Assembly: GCA_050185825.1 (NCBI GenBank)
Contig: JBFWZA010000009.1
Location: 186,001 to 250,000 of the forward strand
DNA from: SZUA-309 sp050185825
GTDB taxonomy: Bacteria > Pseudomonadota > Gammaproteobacteria > Pseudomonadales > Azotimanducaceae
Reading direction: 5' to 3'
DNA: 64,000 bases
Position 1 is the first letter of the stretch; each line of letters begins with the position of its first letter. Shown in pieces: positions 54,201-62,160 of the stretch. The notes under the pieces are model-generated. The model made no database searches and was not told where the DNA came from. It saw nothing but the letters and a program-made list of their open reading frames with translations. A program made the position numbers and the translations under genes.

Positions 54201-54644
54201 ACGGAGGAGGTAGAGGCCATCGCGGCAATCGTGGACCGGCTCACGGCAGCCGGCGCCATCTTCACGGATCGACACCAGGCCACACGCCCGCTCAGCCGAG
54301 CGGACGTGCTGATCGTGGCGCCGTACAACGCCCAGGTGGCGGCCCTCAAGGCGCGCCTGCCCGACATCGCGGAGCGCATCGGCACGGTGGACAAGTTCCA
54401 GGGTCAGGAAGCGCCGGTTGTCATCTACTCCATGACCTCCTCGAGCCCGGACGACGCGCCGCGAGGCATGGAGTTTCTCTACAACCCGAACCGGTTCAAT
54501 GTGGCCACCTCGCGGGCGAAAGCGCTGTGTATCCTGGTGGGCAGCCCGCGCCTGCTCGAGCCGCTGTGCCGCACACCGCGGCAGATGAAGATGGCGAACG
54601 GCTTCTGCCGGTTCGGGGAGCTGGCAGAGCGGGTGGTGATCTAG
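51249..54644 (+). CDS. TM0106-type RecB-like nuclease / SF1 helicase fusion
   Basis: A 1131-residue DNA or RNA enzyme from ATG 51249 (an in-frame GTG at 51225 is less likely). The N-terminus has a RecB-like nuclease core (YEAQDTKLAR) flanked by cysteines in YLNCRHLTAL and HCDLCAYWERC, an arrangement that could bind an Fe-S cluster as in Dna2/AddB. A RNase H-like domain (DIYLDFEGSHF, IYHFAPYEPAALKRL) follows. The C-terminal SF1 helicase has Walker A QGPPGTGKTFTGG (about 755-765), Walker B LIVDEAGQM, motif III GDPQQLEQP and motif VI NVATSRAKALCIL. Repair or defence against foreign DNA are possible roles. Confidence 0.87.
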   Translation: MRLHNHRLTLAPTDLSGYLNCRHLTALDLRAAKGEFDRPKVYGPVTEALQRKGLEHERGYLAHLKSRHPNVVALEDHAPLTATRAAMAAGADVIYQARLEYGGWSGYADFLVKVPTPSNLGDWSYEAQDTKLARTTRAGTILQLCVYTLLLEHLQGVRPEHMHVVAPGRDWQPETYRVDEYAAYFRLLERGITAFTGKPDETYPELVSHCDLCAYWERCEQVRRADDQLCYVAGMQAGHIEQLRAAGIGSLRALAEAEDVPKPSRGSIETLTKLRDQARIQLRGRNNRSHEFELKRPFDAEHGFQRLPEPTPDDIYLDFEGSHFTEGGVQEYLTGYVTVAADGSYHYTGLWADTLAAEQAAFEGFIDLAMAVRARNPKAHIYHFAPYEPAALKRLMGRFATRERELDVLLREEAFVDLHGVVRRSLIASVEAYSIKNLEPFFGYSRGQDLRAASAARRAIEAALEYGPLDEAVAEAKRIVTDYNREDCESTHRLHVWLEALRAEAETAHGPIPRLVGHEQEEKSPKALDAALEALRDALIAGIPTDPAEQTADQRARFLLGHLMEFHRREEKATWWEYFRLRDLPAEELIDERKAMSGLVFQEIVDAKAAPLIRYRFAAQDADARDGENVYDPDGNQIGTVAAVDHNARSIDIKHGKVTAEARPDTVFFHSYIDPGEIRQSLMRLGEHVLEQGLAPAEPYASALRLLAREVPGRPGAPVRAAKEPVVDAAVRAALALDHGVLAIQGPPGTGKTFTGGEIICALVAAGRTVGITAVGHTVIHNLLEQAAEAAAEKDMKDLGLHHRYSGGSSRYEGDAPITNISSYDKVLDGLRQGSIRVVGGTQWMWSREDFVQAVDVLIVDEAGQMALANVLAAAPAAKSLILLGDPQQLEQPIQSAHPQGSDVAALKHWLGEHETMPADRGLFLDETWRLHPEICAFTSEIYYEDKLAPKADLVHQAIGGDPPLHGAGLRYVPVVHSGNTARSTEEVEAIAAIVDRLTAAGAIFTDRHQATRPLSRADVLIVAPYNAQVAALKARLPDIAERIGTVDKFQGQEAPVVIYSMTSSSPDDAPRGMEFLYNPNRFNVATSRAKALCILVGSPRLLEPLCRTPRQMKMANGFCRFGELAERVVI

Positions 54645-54665
54645 GATCCGCCTGTGCGCATGGCG

Positions 54666-55160
54666 CTATCGCGGACCACCTGCCCGACCACCGGGCATCT
54701 GGGAACGCCGCTGCATCCGCTCGAGCGCCCGGGAGCGCTGTTCCGGTGTGAGCGACTGAAACCGCTGGCGTAGCTGCTGGCGCTGCTCGGGCGTCATCTG
54801 CTTGAGCCGCTCCAGCCGGTCGCGCACGCGCTGCTGCTGCTCGGGTGACAGGGACTGGAAGGTGTCCAGGCGCTGGCGCAACCGCTGCTGCTGGTCGGGG
54901 CTCAGGTTCTGCCAGCGGCGGAAGCGGTCCTCGACGGTGCGCCGCTGGTCTGAATCCATATCGAGCCAGCGCTGGCTGCCGAGCGCGAGCCGCTGCTGCT
55001 GCTCGGCGGGCAGGTCCGCCCAGCCGGACTCGTAGCTCCTGAGCAGCCGCTGCTGGGCCGGGCTCAAGTCGGACCAGGGTGCCGCATCGGCGAAGCCGCT
55101 CAGCAGGGCAGTAGCAACGCCGATGGCGCAGACCACGATGAACTTCATGGCGCGACTCAT
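54666..55160 (-). CDS. DUF3106-type periplasmic repeat protein
   Basis: A 164-residue exported protein with a signal peptide (KFIVVCAIGVATALLSGFAD). The mature chain is a series of roughly 12-residue repeats built on L(S/T)PEQQQRLRQR (for example WSDLSPAQQRLLRSYESGW and FQSLSPEQQQRVRDRLERL). DUF3106 proteins look like this and accompany ECF sigma factors. ATG 55160 follows GAGGAGGAG and overlaps the upstream stop. A periplasmic sensor or chaperone role has been proposed for such repeats; here it is inference. Confidence 0.78.
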   Translation of the reverse strand: MSRAMKFIVVCAIGVATALLSGFADAAPWSDLSPAQQRLLRSYESGWADLPAEQQQRLALGSQRWLDMDSDQRRTVEDRFRRWQNLSPDQQQRLRQRLDTFQSLSPEQQQRVRDRLERLKQMTPEQRQQLRQRFQSLTPEQRSRALERMQRRSQMPGGRAGGPR

Positions 55161-55363
55161 TGCTCCTCCTCCTCTGAATCCGGTGTTTCGGCTGACTCCA
55201 CGGTGAGCTCCTCCACGATCGCTTCCAGGGCCAGCGGATCGATCAGCTCGCCATCGCTTTCCACCATGGTGCCGAGATATTCGAGCAGTCCGGGCGGCGG
55301 CGCGCTTGCTGCGTGCGCGCACGGTGACAGGATGAGCGCCAGCATCAGACTACCCCGCACCAT
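55157..55363 (-). CDS. Small exported acidic protein in the sigma operon
   Basis: A 68-residue protein with a signal peptide (MVRGSLMLALILSPCAHA) and an acidic mature part (DPLALEAIVEELTVESAETP) ending in four Glu and a Gln. No family is recognised. It overlaps both neighbours (DUF3619-like start side and DUF3106-like end side), which makes it a coupled member of the sigma operon. Confidence 0.55.
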   Translation of the reverse strand: MVRGSLMLALILSPCAHAASAPPPGLLEYLGTMVESDGELIDPLALEAIVEELTVESAETPDSEEEEQ

Positions 55364-55748
55364 CGATCTCTTCTTCTTCCAGCCAGGCCAGGAACTCCAG
55401 CTCTTCGAGGAGCTCCAGTTCCTGGACCACGGCGATTTCGGACTCGGCGAGCACGGGCAGCACGAGGCTGTCGTCCGTCGGTCGCAGCGCAATCCAGGCG
55501 GCCACGGTGAGACCGAGCACGGCACCGGCGGCCGCGAGACCACCAGGTGCGAACAGGCGATCCAGCCAGGTGGGGTTAAAAGCAGCGTCCTCGGCCATGG
55601 CCACGGCTTCGCGGCGCATGGCGGCAAGGCGTGCGGCAACGGCTGGATCCACGTTGCCGAGGCTTTCCCGGGTCAGCTCGACGAGACGATCCTCCGCGCC
55701 GGCATCCACCGCTCTATTACGATCCGGTTCCTGGTCGTTGCCGTTCAT
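55350..55748 (-). CDS. DUF3619-like membrane protein
   Basis: A 132-residue protein with a helical cytosolic N-terminus (DAGAEDRLVELTRESLGNVD, AVAARLAAMRREAV), a single membrane segment (GLAAAGAVLGLTVAAWIALR near 90-109) and an acidic tail rich in Leu and Glu. DUF3619-type proteins are found directly after ECF sigma factors. The position and single TM suggest it may hold the sigma factor, but it lacks a recognisable anti-sigma fold. Confidence 0.7.
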   Translation of the reverse strand: MNGNDQEPDRNRAVDAGAEDRLVELTRESLGNVDPAVAARLAAMRREAVAMAEDAAFNPTWLDRLFAPGGLAAAGAVLGLTVAAWIALRPTDDSLVLPVLAESEIAVVQELELLEELEFLAWLEEEEIDGAG

Positions 55749-55774
55749 GTCCGTTCGTTTCCGTTCATTGCCGT

Positions 55775-56311
55775 TCAGTCCAGTTGCTCACCGAGCCGGT
55801 CGCGAAGCGCCGCGAGCGCCCGTGAGTAGTGCGTCTTCACGCTGCCCTGCGAGCAGCGCATGGCTCGCGCCGTCTCCGCCACGTTCATCCCCTCCACGGC
55901 CCGCAGCAGAAAGGCCTGCTGCTGCCGGGCGGGCAGCGCCGTGATAGCCCCGCGGATCACGGCGCGGGCATCGTCGCGGGTGGCCGTCTGCAGCGGATTG
56001 CCCTCGCCACCGTCCGAGGCCTCTGCGATCCGATCCACCCCGTCGTGCTCCGACTCCTGGAGCACCCGGCTGCGCACCGCGTGCCGGCGATGCCAGTCCC
56101 GGATCCGGTTCTGCAGGATCCGGAAGAACAGCGGCCGCCACTCCTCCTCCGGCTTCCTGGCGTATTTTCTCGCCAGGGTGAACATCGTCTCCTGGACGAT
56201 GTCCAGCGCCTCGTCGGTATCCCGCACCGCCGCCCGGGCGATCTGGAAGGCGGACTGCTCCACCCCGGCGAGAAACCGGTTCAGCTCCACGGTGTGAACC
56301 CCTTTGCCCAT
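55775..56311 (-). CDS. ECF-type sigma-70 factor
   Basis: A 178-residue sigma factor. Region 2 is visible in DTDEALDIVQETMFTLARKY and RPLFFRILQNRIRDWHRRHA. Region 4 is ITALPARQQQAFLLRAVEGM then NVAETARAMRCSQGSVKTHY near 135-165. It heads a compact operon with DUF3619-like, small exported and DUF3106-like genes, an arrangement of an envelope stress unit. The ATG at 56311 is chosen over an upstream in-frame region that overlaps a hairpin. Confidence 0.88.
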   Translation of the reverse strand: MGKGVHTVELNRFLAGVEQSAFQIARAAVRDTDEALDIVQETMFTLARKYARKPEEEWRPLFFRILQNRIRDWHRRHAVRSRVLQESEHDGVDRIAEASDGGEGNPLQTATRDDARAVIRGAITALPARQQQAFLLRAVEGMNVAETARAMRCSQGSVKTHYSRALAALRDRLGEQLD

Positions 56312-56331
56312 CCTGCTCCTCGAAAGGAGAA

Positions 56332-56350
56332 GGGGGCGGAAGGTGCCCCC
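56332..56350 (-). terminator. Hairpin downstream of the DUF4382 gene
   Basis: GGGGGC (56332-56337) pairs with GCCCCC (56345-56350) around a 7-base loop. On the minus strand it is followed by a pyrimidine run (TTCTCCTTTC). It lies just past the DUF4382 stop and before the sigma gene, so a terminator is plausible. Confidence 0.5.
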
Positions 56351-56377
56351 AACGTGTTCCGGTATCGTCGGCCGCAA

Positions 56378-58210
56378 TCAATCTTCCGGCCCGACGAAGA
56401 CAAGCGCCGCCCGGTGACTCACCAGCTCGTCCTCTGCGGCATTGTAGCTGCCCAGGGCATCGACCCGGCGCAGGCGGTTGCCCGTCTGGAGCTGCTCGAG
56501 TACCTCGTCCGCCAGATCCGCGAAGCTCCGGTAAAGGTGAATCTCCCCCGAACGCCGAACGCGGACGGCGTACACACCGCGGCCGTCGTCGGGTGCGGCG
56601 AGGGTGAGCGCCTCGAGCGGGTTGGTCGTGTCGAGCGGCACGCCGAGCAACCAGAGGAGGGCTCGTGCGTCGGTGAGATCCAGCGTGATGTGGCCGGAGT
56701 CGATGTTGAGCGTCGGCTCGGCCGAGGGCACGGGCCAGACGGCATCGAAGGCGGCGGCGCGGTGGTCGAGGGAGACGTCGATCACCGACAGCGCGGTGAA
56801 GTCGTTCGGTGCCGAGCCGAAAGCCGTGACATGCCCACGCACGCGCACCAGATCCCCGACCTCGATGGAGGTGAGCGGCAGGCTCGCCGTGTCGATCTCG
56901 TAGTGGTTGGGATCCGCATCGTTCGCGGCATCCACGCCGGTACCGGTGAAGTCATAGGCTGCCGGCCGGCGGCCGTTCAGGAAGTGCACGTCTACCGCCA
57001 GATCGTCCGCGTCGACCACATCGGCCGTGAGCTGACTGATCTCCATGCGCACGCGGCCGCCCGTCGCGTCCAGGGTGACGTCGTCCGTGAGGCTGCCGAA
57101 GGCGAGCACACGCTGACCCACGGAGAGGCTCTGCTTGCCGAGCGTATCGTTCGGCAGGCCGAGGGCGGTCACCCGGGTGTCGTCACCCACATTCACGGTC
57201 ACCTGGCCGCGGTGCACGATCAGCCCGTCCGCATATTCCAGGGTGACGCCGGAGAGGGTGAGCGCATCGCCCGAGCGGGCGACGACGGCGCCGTGTGCCA
57301 CGTCGTGGTCCGTCCACGGCACACTGCTGCCGGCCAGCACCGTCTCTGCACGCAGGGCGCCGGAGGCCGGTGTGCCGGAAACCGGCGAACCGGATGCCAC
57401 CACCGGCGCATCCTCGCCGAGGGCTGTCAGTGCGGCGAGTCCCGCTGCACCTTCGTAACCCATCCCGTCGATCTCGTAGAGCGTGGCGTCGTCCACCTGC
57501 ACGGTGAGCTCGCCGAACCGGCCGCTGCGCAGCCGGAAGGGCCGCACGTCCAGGGTGAAGCTGGCCTGTGCCTCGTCCACGGCGCCGAGCAGCCCGCGCA
57601 CGCGATGCGTGCGGTCGGCTTCGAGCTCCGCCGCGGCCAGCAGAAACGGCATCACGGTGACCTCGGGGGGCGACGCGGTGAAGTCGATGGTGTTCGAGGC
57701 GTCCAGGTCGAAGTCGAGGCTGAAGGCCGCCGGCACACCCGGCCGGATCACCACGGCATCCGCGTCGGTGAGCATCAGGTTGACGTCGATCGCACCCAGC
57801 GGGTCGCCGTTCTCGTCGGTCAGCAGCGCCGTGTGCAGATCACCGTTGTCGTCCTGCACGATCACCTCGGCGTTCGTGAAGTCGAGGCCGAGGGTGGCGC
57901 TCAGATAGCGCCCGGCAGGCACGGTGGCGATGCTCACCAGTTCCGTCACCTCGGTGAGCTCCGCGAAGTCCACCCGCGTGGAAAGCGGCAGCGTTTCCAC
58001 GCGGGTGCCGTCGGCGCGTTCCAGCTGCACGGAGGTCACGTCCACGATGTAGCTCAGGAAATCCCCCTCGGCGTCGGTGAGGCCGATGATCACCTCTCCC
58101 GTTTCTGCCGGTGCCGCGCTCACCGGCGCCGCTGCCGAGGAGCCACCGCCACCGCCACAACCCGAGGAGATCAGGAGAATTGCCGTGAAGGCGACAAGAT
58201 ACTTGAACAT
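56378..58210 (-). CDS. DUF4382-type lipoprotein with multiple OB-like beta domains
   Basis: A 610-residue protein with a lipoprotein signal (AFTAILLISSGCGGGGG, Cys near residue 17). A DUF4382-like domain follows (residues about 35-180: GLTDAEGDFLSYIVDVTSVQ, YLSATLGLDFTNAEVIV). The rest is a series of repeated beta units (each with VxVRGHVxAF- or VGQRVLAFG-like strands), which look like OB-fold repeats similar to DUF5666. It is probably exposed at the outer membrane. No enzyme motif is seen. Confidence 0.75.
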   Translation of the reverse strand: MFKYLVAFTAILLISSGCGGGGGSSAAAPVSAAPAETGEVIIGLTDAEGDFLSYIVDVTSVQLERADGTRVETLPLSTRVDFAELTEVTELVSIATVPAGRYLSATLGLDFTNAEVIVQDDNGDLHTALLTDENGDPLGAIDVNLMLTDADAVVIRPGVPAAFSLDFDLDASNTIDFTASPPEVTVMPFLLAAAELEADRTHRVRGLLGAVDEAQASFTLDVRPFRLRSGRFGELTVQVDDATLYEIDGMGYEGAAGLAALTALGEDAPVVASGSPVSGTPASGALRAETVLAGSSVPWTDHDVAHGAVVARSGDALTLSGVTLEYADGLIVHRGQVTVNVGDDTRVTALGLPNDTLGKQSLSVGQRVLAFGSLTDDVTLDATGGRVRMEISQLTADVVDADDLAVDVHFLNGRRPAAYDFTGTGVDAANDADPNHYEIDTASLPLTSIEVGDLVRVRGHVTAFGSAPNDFTALSVIDVSLDHRAAAFDAVWPVPSAEPTLNIDSGHITLDLTDARALLWLLGVPLDTTNPLEALTLAAPDDGRGVYAVRVRRSGEIHLYRSFADLADEVLEQLQTGNRLRRVDALGSYNAAEDELVSHRAALVFVGPED

Positions 58211-58250
58211 GACTGCTGCCTCGTTTTCTGCACTGTTCGAGGCGTACAAC

Positions 58251-58276
58251 GCGTCAACCGACGATTCGGTTGACGC
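58251..58276 (-). terminator. Hairpin terminator after the HPF-like gene
   Basis: GCGTCAACCGA (58251-58261) pairs perfectly with TCGGTTGACGC (58266-58276) around CGAT: an 11-bp stem. It lies about 20 bases past the stop of the minus-strand HPF-like gene. No clear T-tract. Confidence 0.6.
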
Positions 58277-58294
58277 GGATACATCGAGCGCGGT

Positions 58295-58645
58295 TCAGCC
58301 GTAGGACAGTGCCGGCTCGATCGGTGTGTGGCGCGGATGTCGCCGGCGCCGCTTCTTGAGCTCCCTGGCGACGAGCTGCCTGCTGCGCCGCAGGCAGCGG
58401 ATGATGGCGCGGCCCATTCTGACGCTGCGATCGACGACCACGATCTGGGCGCCGCTGGTGAGCTCCGTGCGCAGCACGCAGACCTTGCCGCGTCCGCCTC
58501 GTGCGCCGTCCACGTTCTTCAGCGTGATGTGCACGCGGCTGATGCTCGACGCGAGGCGGCCGAAAAGACGGACGACCCTGCGCGCCAGCACGTCTCTGGA
58601 ACGGCTCGGCAGCTCCACCTGTCTGGCATCCAGTCTGACTTCCAT
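58295..58645 (-). CDS. HPF/RaiA family ribosome hibernation factor
   Basis: A 116-residue protein with the HPF/YfiA beta-alpha-beta-beta-beta-alpha pattern: MEVRLDARQVELPSRSRDVL, VHITLKNVDGARGGRGKVCV (family signature) and QIVVVDRSVRMGRAIIRCLR. The C-terminus is very basic (ELKKRRRRHPRH). Such proteins bind the 30S decoding centre and stall or dimerise ribosomes in stationary phase. It is divergent from the carbonic anhydrase gene. Confidence 0.82.
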   Translation of the reverse strand: MEVRLDARQVELPSRSRDVLARRVVRLFGRLASSISRVHITLKNVDGARGGRGKVCVLRTELTSGAQIVVVDRSVRMGRAIIRCLRRSRQLVARELKKRRRRHPRHTPIEPALSYG

Positions 58646-58695
58646 CGATTCCTCCGTTGTCGGGTTCGCTCCGTAATGTGGGACTTCGCCCCGCT

Positions 58696-58739
58696 TCGGT
58701 AAAACGGGAAAATCCTGCGCCCCGATACGGTTTTACCGA
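58696..58739. repeat. 10-bp inverted repeat in the HPF-carbonic anhydrase gap
   Basis: TCGGTAAAAC (58696-58705) is the reverse complement of GTTTTACCGA (58730-58739). The gap also repeats GCGCCCCG followed by CGGTTTTA (58716 and 58858 areas) and GAAACCGGGA (58818 and 58842 areas). The stretch probably holds both divergent promoters; the repeats could be regulator sites. Confidence 0.5.
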
Positions 58740-58891
58740 GCAATCCGCAATTCGCGCACTGCTGTCGTGAATCTGGCTCGGGTGGAACCGTTCGTCTTTT
58801 TCGAACCATTCCTGTCGGAAACCGGGATTGTTGGGGCGCGGTGAAACCGGGACGCTTGCGCCCCGGTTTTAATCCGGGAAACGCAGAAGTC

Positions 58892-59575
58892 ATGATCAAA
58901 ACACTTGTTCTCCCAATCCTGCTGCTCTGGCAGATACAGACAGCAGCCTTTGCATCGGAAGAAGTCGACGAGTCCGCGGTCGGCTCGCCGGAGGAAGCCC
59001 TGGCGTCGCTGAAAGCGGGTAACGAGCGCTTTCTTTCCGGCGCAACGCTGCGCCAGGACTATCTCGAGCAGATCGCGAGCACGGCGGATGGTCAGCAGCC
59101 CTACGCCACCATCCTCTCCTGTCTGGATTCGAGGATTCCGCCCGAAATCATTTTCGATCAGGGTGTCGGCGACATCTTCGTCGGCCGCGTGGCCGGCAAC
59201 GTCGAGGATGTAAATCTGCTCGGCAGCTTCGAGTTCGCTTCGGCAATCGTTGGCACCAGGTTGCTCGTGGTGATGGGGCACACGTCCTGCGGGGCCGTGA
59301 AAGGCGCCTGTGCCGACGCGAAACTCGGCAACCTGACCGCCCTGCTCGGCGAGATCAGGCCAGCCGTCGATCACCTGAAGGCTGCCCACCCCAATGAGGA
59401 CGTTTGCGCATCCCCGCACCTCGACCACATCGCCGAGGACAACGTCCGGCGCACCATCAGCGACATTCGCGAGAAGAGCGAGGTGCTGGCAGACCTGGAA
59501 AAGGCCGGCAAGCTGAAGATCGTCGGTGCGATGTATGACGTCGGCACCGGAAAGGTCACGTTCCTGGAGGGCTGA
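58892..59575 (+). CDS. Exported beta-class carbonic anhydrase
   Basis: A 227-residue protein starting at ATG 58892 with a signal peptide (MIKTLVLPILLLWQIQTAAF). The zinc ligands of beta-carbonic anhydrase are seen: CLDSR near residue 80 (Cys plus the Asp-Arg dyad) and MGHTSCGAVKG near 128-138 (His and Cys). Export predicts hydration of CO2 in the periplasm, as in other secreted beta-enzymes. Confidence 0.88.
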   Translation: MIKTLVLPILLLWQIQTAAFASEEVDESAVGSPEEALASLKAGNERFLSGATLRQDYLEQIASTADGQQPYATILSCLDSRIPPEIIFDQGVGDIFVGRVAGNVEDVNLLGSFEFASAIVGTRLLVVMGHTSCGAVKGACADAKLGNLTALLGEIRPAVDHLKAAHPNEDVCASPHLDHIAEDNVRRTISDIREKSEVLADLEKAGKLKIVGAMYDVGTGKVTFLEG

Positions 59576-59745
59576 CGTTCCGGCCTGGCACCGGGAGTTA
59601 CCCGGTGCTGCGGCGCCTGGACCCTCGCTGATTCCTGTCCGCCGACCAAAACCGTCGGACAAGTTTGAAACCGTCACTGTTGACGGTTTCTCTCTCCGCA
59701 CAGATACTTGGCCGCGCATCGTCTGAAATTGGGGAGAGAGATCAG

Positions 59746-62160
59746 ATGCCGCAGTCTTGCCTGGAGCAGTTCTGGCGCTGGGTTCAACCAGCCGCATTCA
59801 CGTTACCGTTGTTGTCTGTTTTCACGTTGTCTGCCGTCAATCCGGCGACCGCTGCGGCGGCCGAGGAACGGCGAGCCACGATCGAGGAGATCGTGGTGAC
59901 GGCGCGGAAACAGGAAGAATCGGTGCAGGATGTGCCGATCGCCGTAACGGCGCTGACCCTCGAGCTCGAGAAGACCTCGTTCCGCGACCTCACGGATCTG
60001 AACGGCTACTCGCCGAACGTGGTGGTCGCCGAGGACGGCAGCCGGGGCGGCGGTGGCGGCAACATCCTGATCCGCGGGATCAGCCCGACGCGCACCGACG
60101 ACAACTCGTTCGACGCACCCATCGCCGTGGTGGTGGACGACATCTATCTGGGCACGCTCGCCGGCCAGGTGCTCGAGAACTTCGACCTGCAGCGGGTGGA
60201 AGTGCTGCGCGGACCTCAGGGCACGCTGTTCGGCAAGAACACGGTCGGGGGGGTGATCAACGTGATCCGGACCCGGCCGACCAAGGAGACGGACGGGCGG
60301 TTCAAGGTCACCGGTGGTAACGATGGTCAGGGTGAGTTGCGCGGCGTCCTCAACTTCGGCAATGGCGACAATCTCGGCGTGAAGCTCTTCGGCACCGCCA
60401 TCGGCTACGACGGCCACCGCGAGAACTCGACCACGGGCAACGACGTGGCGGACCGCGACTACTACAACTACGGCGCCACGGTGCTCTGGGAGCCCACGGA
60501 CAACTTCGAGCTGCTCTTCACTGCCGAGACGTTCGACGACGAAGGTACGCTCGACGCGTACACCACCAACTACAACACCGTGCCCGGCCTGATCCCGGCG
60601 CCGCCGCCGGGCTCTCCGGAGAACGATTTCAGCGGCGGATTCGTCACCTGCCTCGTATTCGGCACGTGCCGCACCTCGCTGGACACGCCCTCCACGTCAG
60701 AAAACGACAAGGACAACGACTTCGAGCTGGAAACGGACGCCTACACGCTGCGGATGGTCCTCGATGTCAACGAGCACATCTCCCTGGCGTCGATCACCGG
60801 CTACCGGGAGCAGAAGGAATACCGGATATTCGACTTCGATGCCTCGGCAGCACCGTTCATCACCATCGAGCGCTGGAACGACTTCGACCAGTTCAGCCAG
60901 GAATTCCGCTTCAACGGCGACTGGGACAAGTTCTCCGTGACGGCGGGCCTGTATTACTACAACGCCGAGTTCGAGCAGGACTGGGTCACGGGCGACAGCT
61001 TCTGGCACTTCATCTTCGGCACCTTCGCACCGGGCGTGTCCTCCGCGGCGGATCCCTTCTGGTGGGGATTGTGCGTCGCCGGTGGTCTCGGTGCGCTGTC
61101 CTGCGATCCGGCGATCAGCAGCGTGCCGCTCACCCAGGATGTCGCGCAGGTGCTCTACGAGACCCAGGAGACCACGTCCTGGGCGGGCTACGTGGAAGCG
61201 GACTGGCGATTCGCCGAGCGCTGGATACTCACCGCCGGCCTGCGCTACACGTGGGAGGAGAAGGAGTTCGTGGCCGGACAGGCCTATCTCACCAGCATCG
61301 ACCGGGCACTGATGCGGGCGTTCCCCGGCGGCTACGCGGACCTCGACAACGACTGGTCAGAAGTCTCTCCGAAAGTCGCCCTGACGTTCGAGCTCAGTGA
61401 GAACTCGATGATCTACGCGTCTTACTCGGAAGGCTTTCACTCCGGCGGATTCTTCGGCGTGAACCAGAACATCTCCGACTTCGAGCGCGACCAGTACGAT
61501 CCCGAGTACGCGCACTCCTGGGAAATCGGCTACAAGAGCAAGCACTTCGATGATCGAATGCTGCTCAATCTCACCTACTTCCGAAACGAGTTCGACGACA
61601 AGCAGGAGTCGTTCATCGGCTTCGATCCGACCACGAACACGGTGACCAGCATCTTCGACAACGCGGCGGAGGTGCTCTACCAGGGTATCGAGGCTGAAGT
61701 GCAGGTGGTGTTCAACCAGTACCTGCGGACGTTCCTGAACTACGGCTATCTCGATGCGGAGTACAAGGACTTCGAAACCGACCTGAATCCGAACGACGGT
61801 GTGGATGTCATCGAAGACGCCACCCACCTCAACCCGCGAAACGCGCCCGAGAACACGTTCGGGATCGGCGGCACGATCACCCTACCGGCCGGTAGTGGCG
61901 CCTTCGAGCTCTTCGGCAAGTATTCCTGGATCGACAAGATGGACTCCAACCTGCTCAACCTGCAGCAGTCGAAGCTCGACTCGCGCGAGGATCTGAGCGC
62001 CACGTTCGGCTACTACGCGGAGCGGTGGTCCCTGGCCGCGTACGGAAGGAACCTCACCGACGACCGGCAGGAGGTGTTCATCCCGATCGATACCCTGTTC
62101 GCCGCCGGCACGGTCAACCGGCCGCGCAGCTACGGACTGGAGCTGGAGTTCAGGTTCTAG
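59746..62160 (+). CDS. TonB-dependent outer membrane receptor
   Basis: An 804-residue receptor from ATG 59746 after GGGGAGAG. The signal peptide runs to about residue 40 (SAVNPATAAAA). The TonB box and plug start read EEIVVTARKQEESVQDVPIA, with RVEVLRGPQGTLFGKNTVGG in the plug. The long barrel ends RPRSYGLELEFRF. The two TonB receptors in the window share family but not close sequence. No ligand-specific motif is evident. Confidence 0.93.
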   Translation: MPQSCLEQFWRWVQPAAFTLPLLSVFTLSAVNPATAAAAEERRATIEEIVVTARKQEESVQDVPIAVTALTLELEKTSFRDLTDLNGYSPNVVVAEDGSRGGGGGNILIRGISPTRTDDNSFDAPIAVVVDDIYLGTLAGQVLENFDLQRVEVLRGPQGTLFGKNTVGGVINVIRTRPTKETDGRFKVTGGNDGQGELRGVLNFGNGDNLGVKLFGTAIGYDGHRENSTTGNDVADRDYYNYGATVLWEPTDNFELLFTAETFDDEGTLDAYTTNYNTVPGLIPAPPPGSPENDFSGGFVTCLVFGTCRTSLDTPSTSENDKDNDFELETDAYTLRMVLDVNEHISLASITGYREQKEYRIFDFDASAAPFITIERWNDFDQFSQEFRFNGDWDKFSVTAGLYYYNAEFEQDWVTGDSFWHFIFGTFAPGVSSAADPFWWGLCVAGGLGALSCDPAISSVPLTQDVAQVLYETQETTSWAGYVEADWRFAERWILTAGLRYTWEEKEFVAGQAYLTSIDRALMRAFPGGYADLDNDWSEVSPKVALTFELSENSMIYASYSEGFHSGGFFGVNQNISDFERDQYDPEYAHSWEIGYKSKHFDDRMLLNLTYFRNEFDDKQESFIGFDPTTNTVTSIFDNAAEVLYQGIEAEVQVVFNQYLRTFLNYGYLDAEYKDFETDLNPNDGVDVIEDATHLNPRNAPENTFGIGGTITLPAGSGAFELFGKYSWIDKMDSNLLNLQQSKLDSREDLSATFGYYAERWSLAAYGRNLTDDRQEVFIPIDTLFAAGTVNRPRSYGLELEFRF

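Noticed and set aside
55829..58273. 814-codon plus-strand open frame opposite the DUF4382 and sigma genes
   Set aside because: No recognisable fold, His- and Arg-rich; the minus strand holds a lipoprotein signal and sigma regions.
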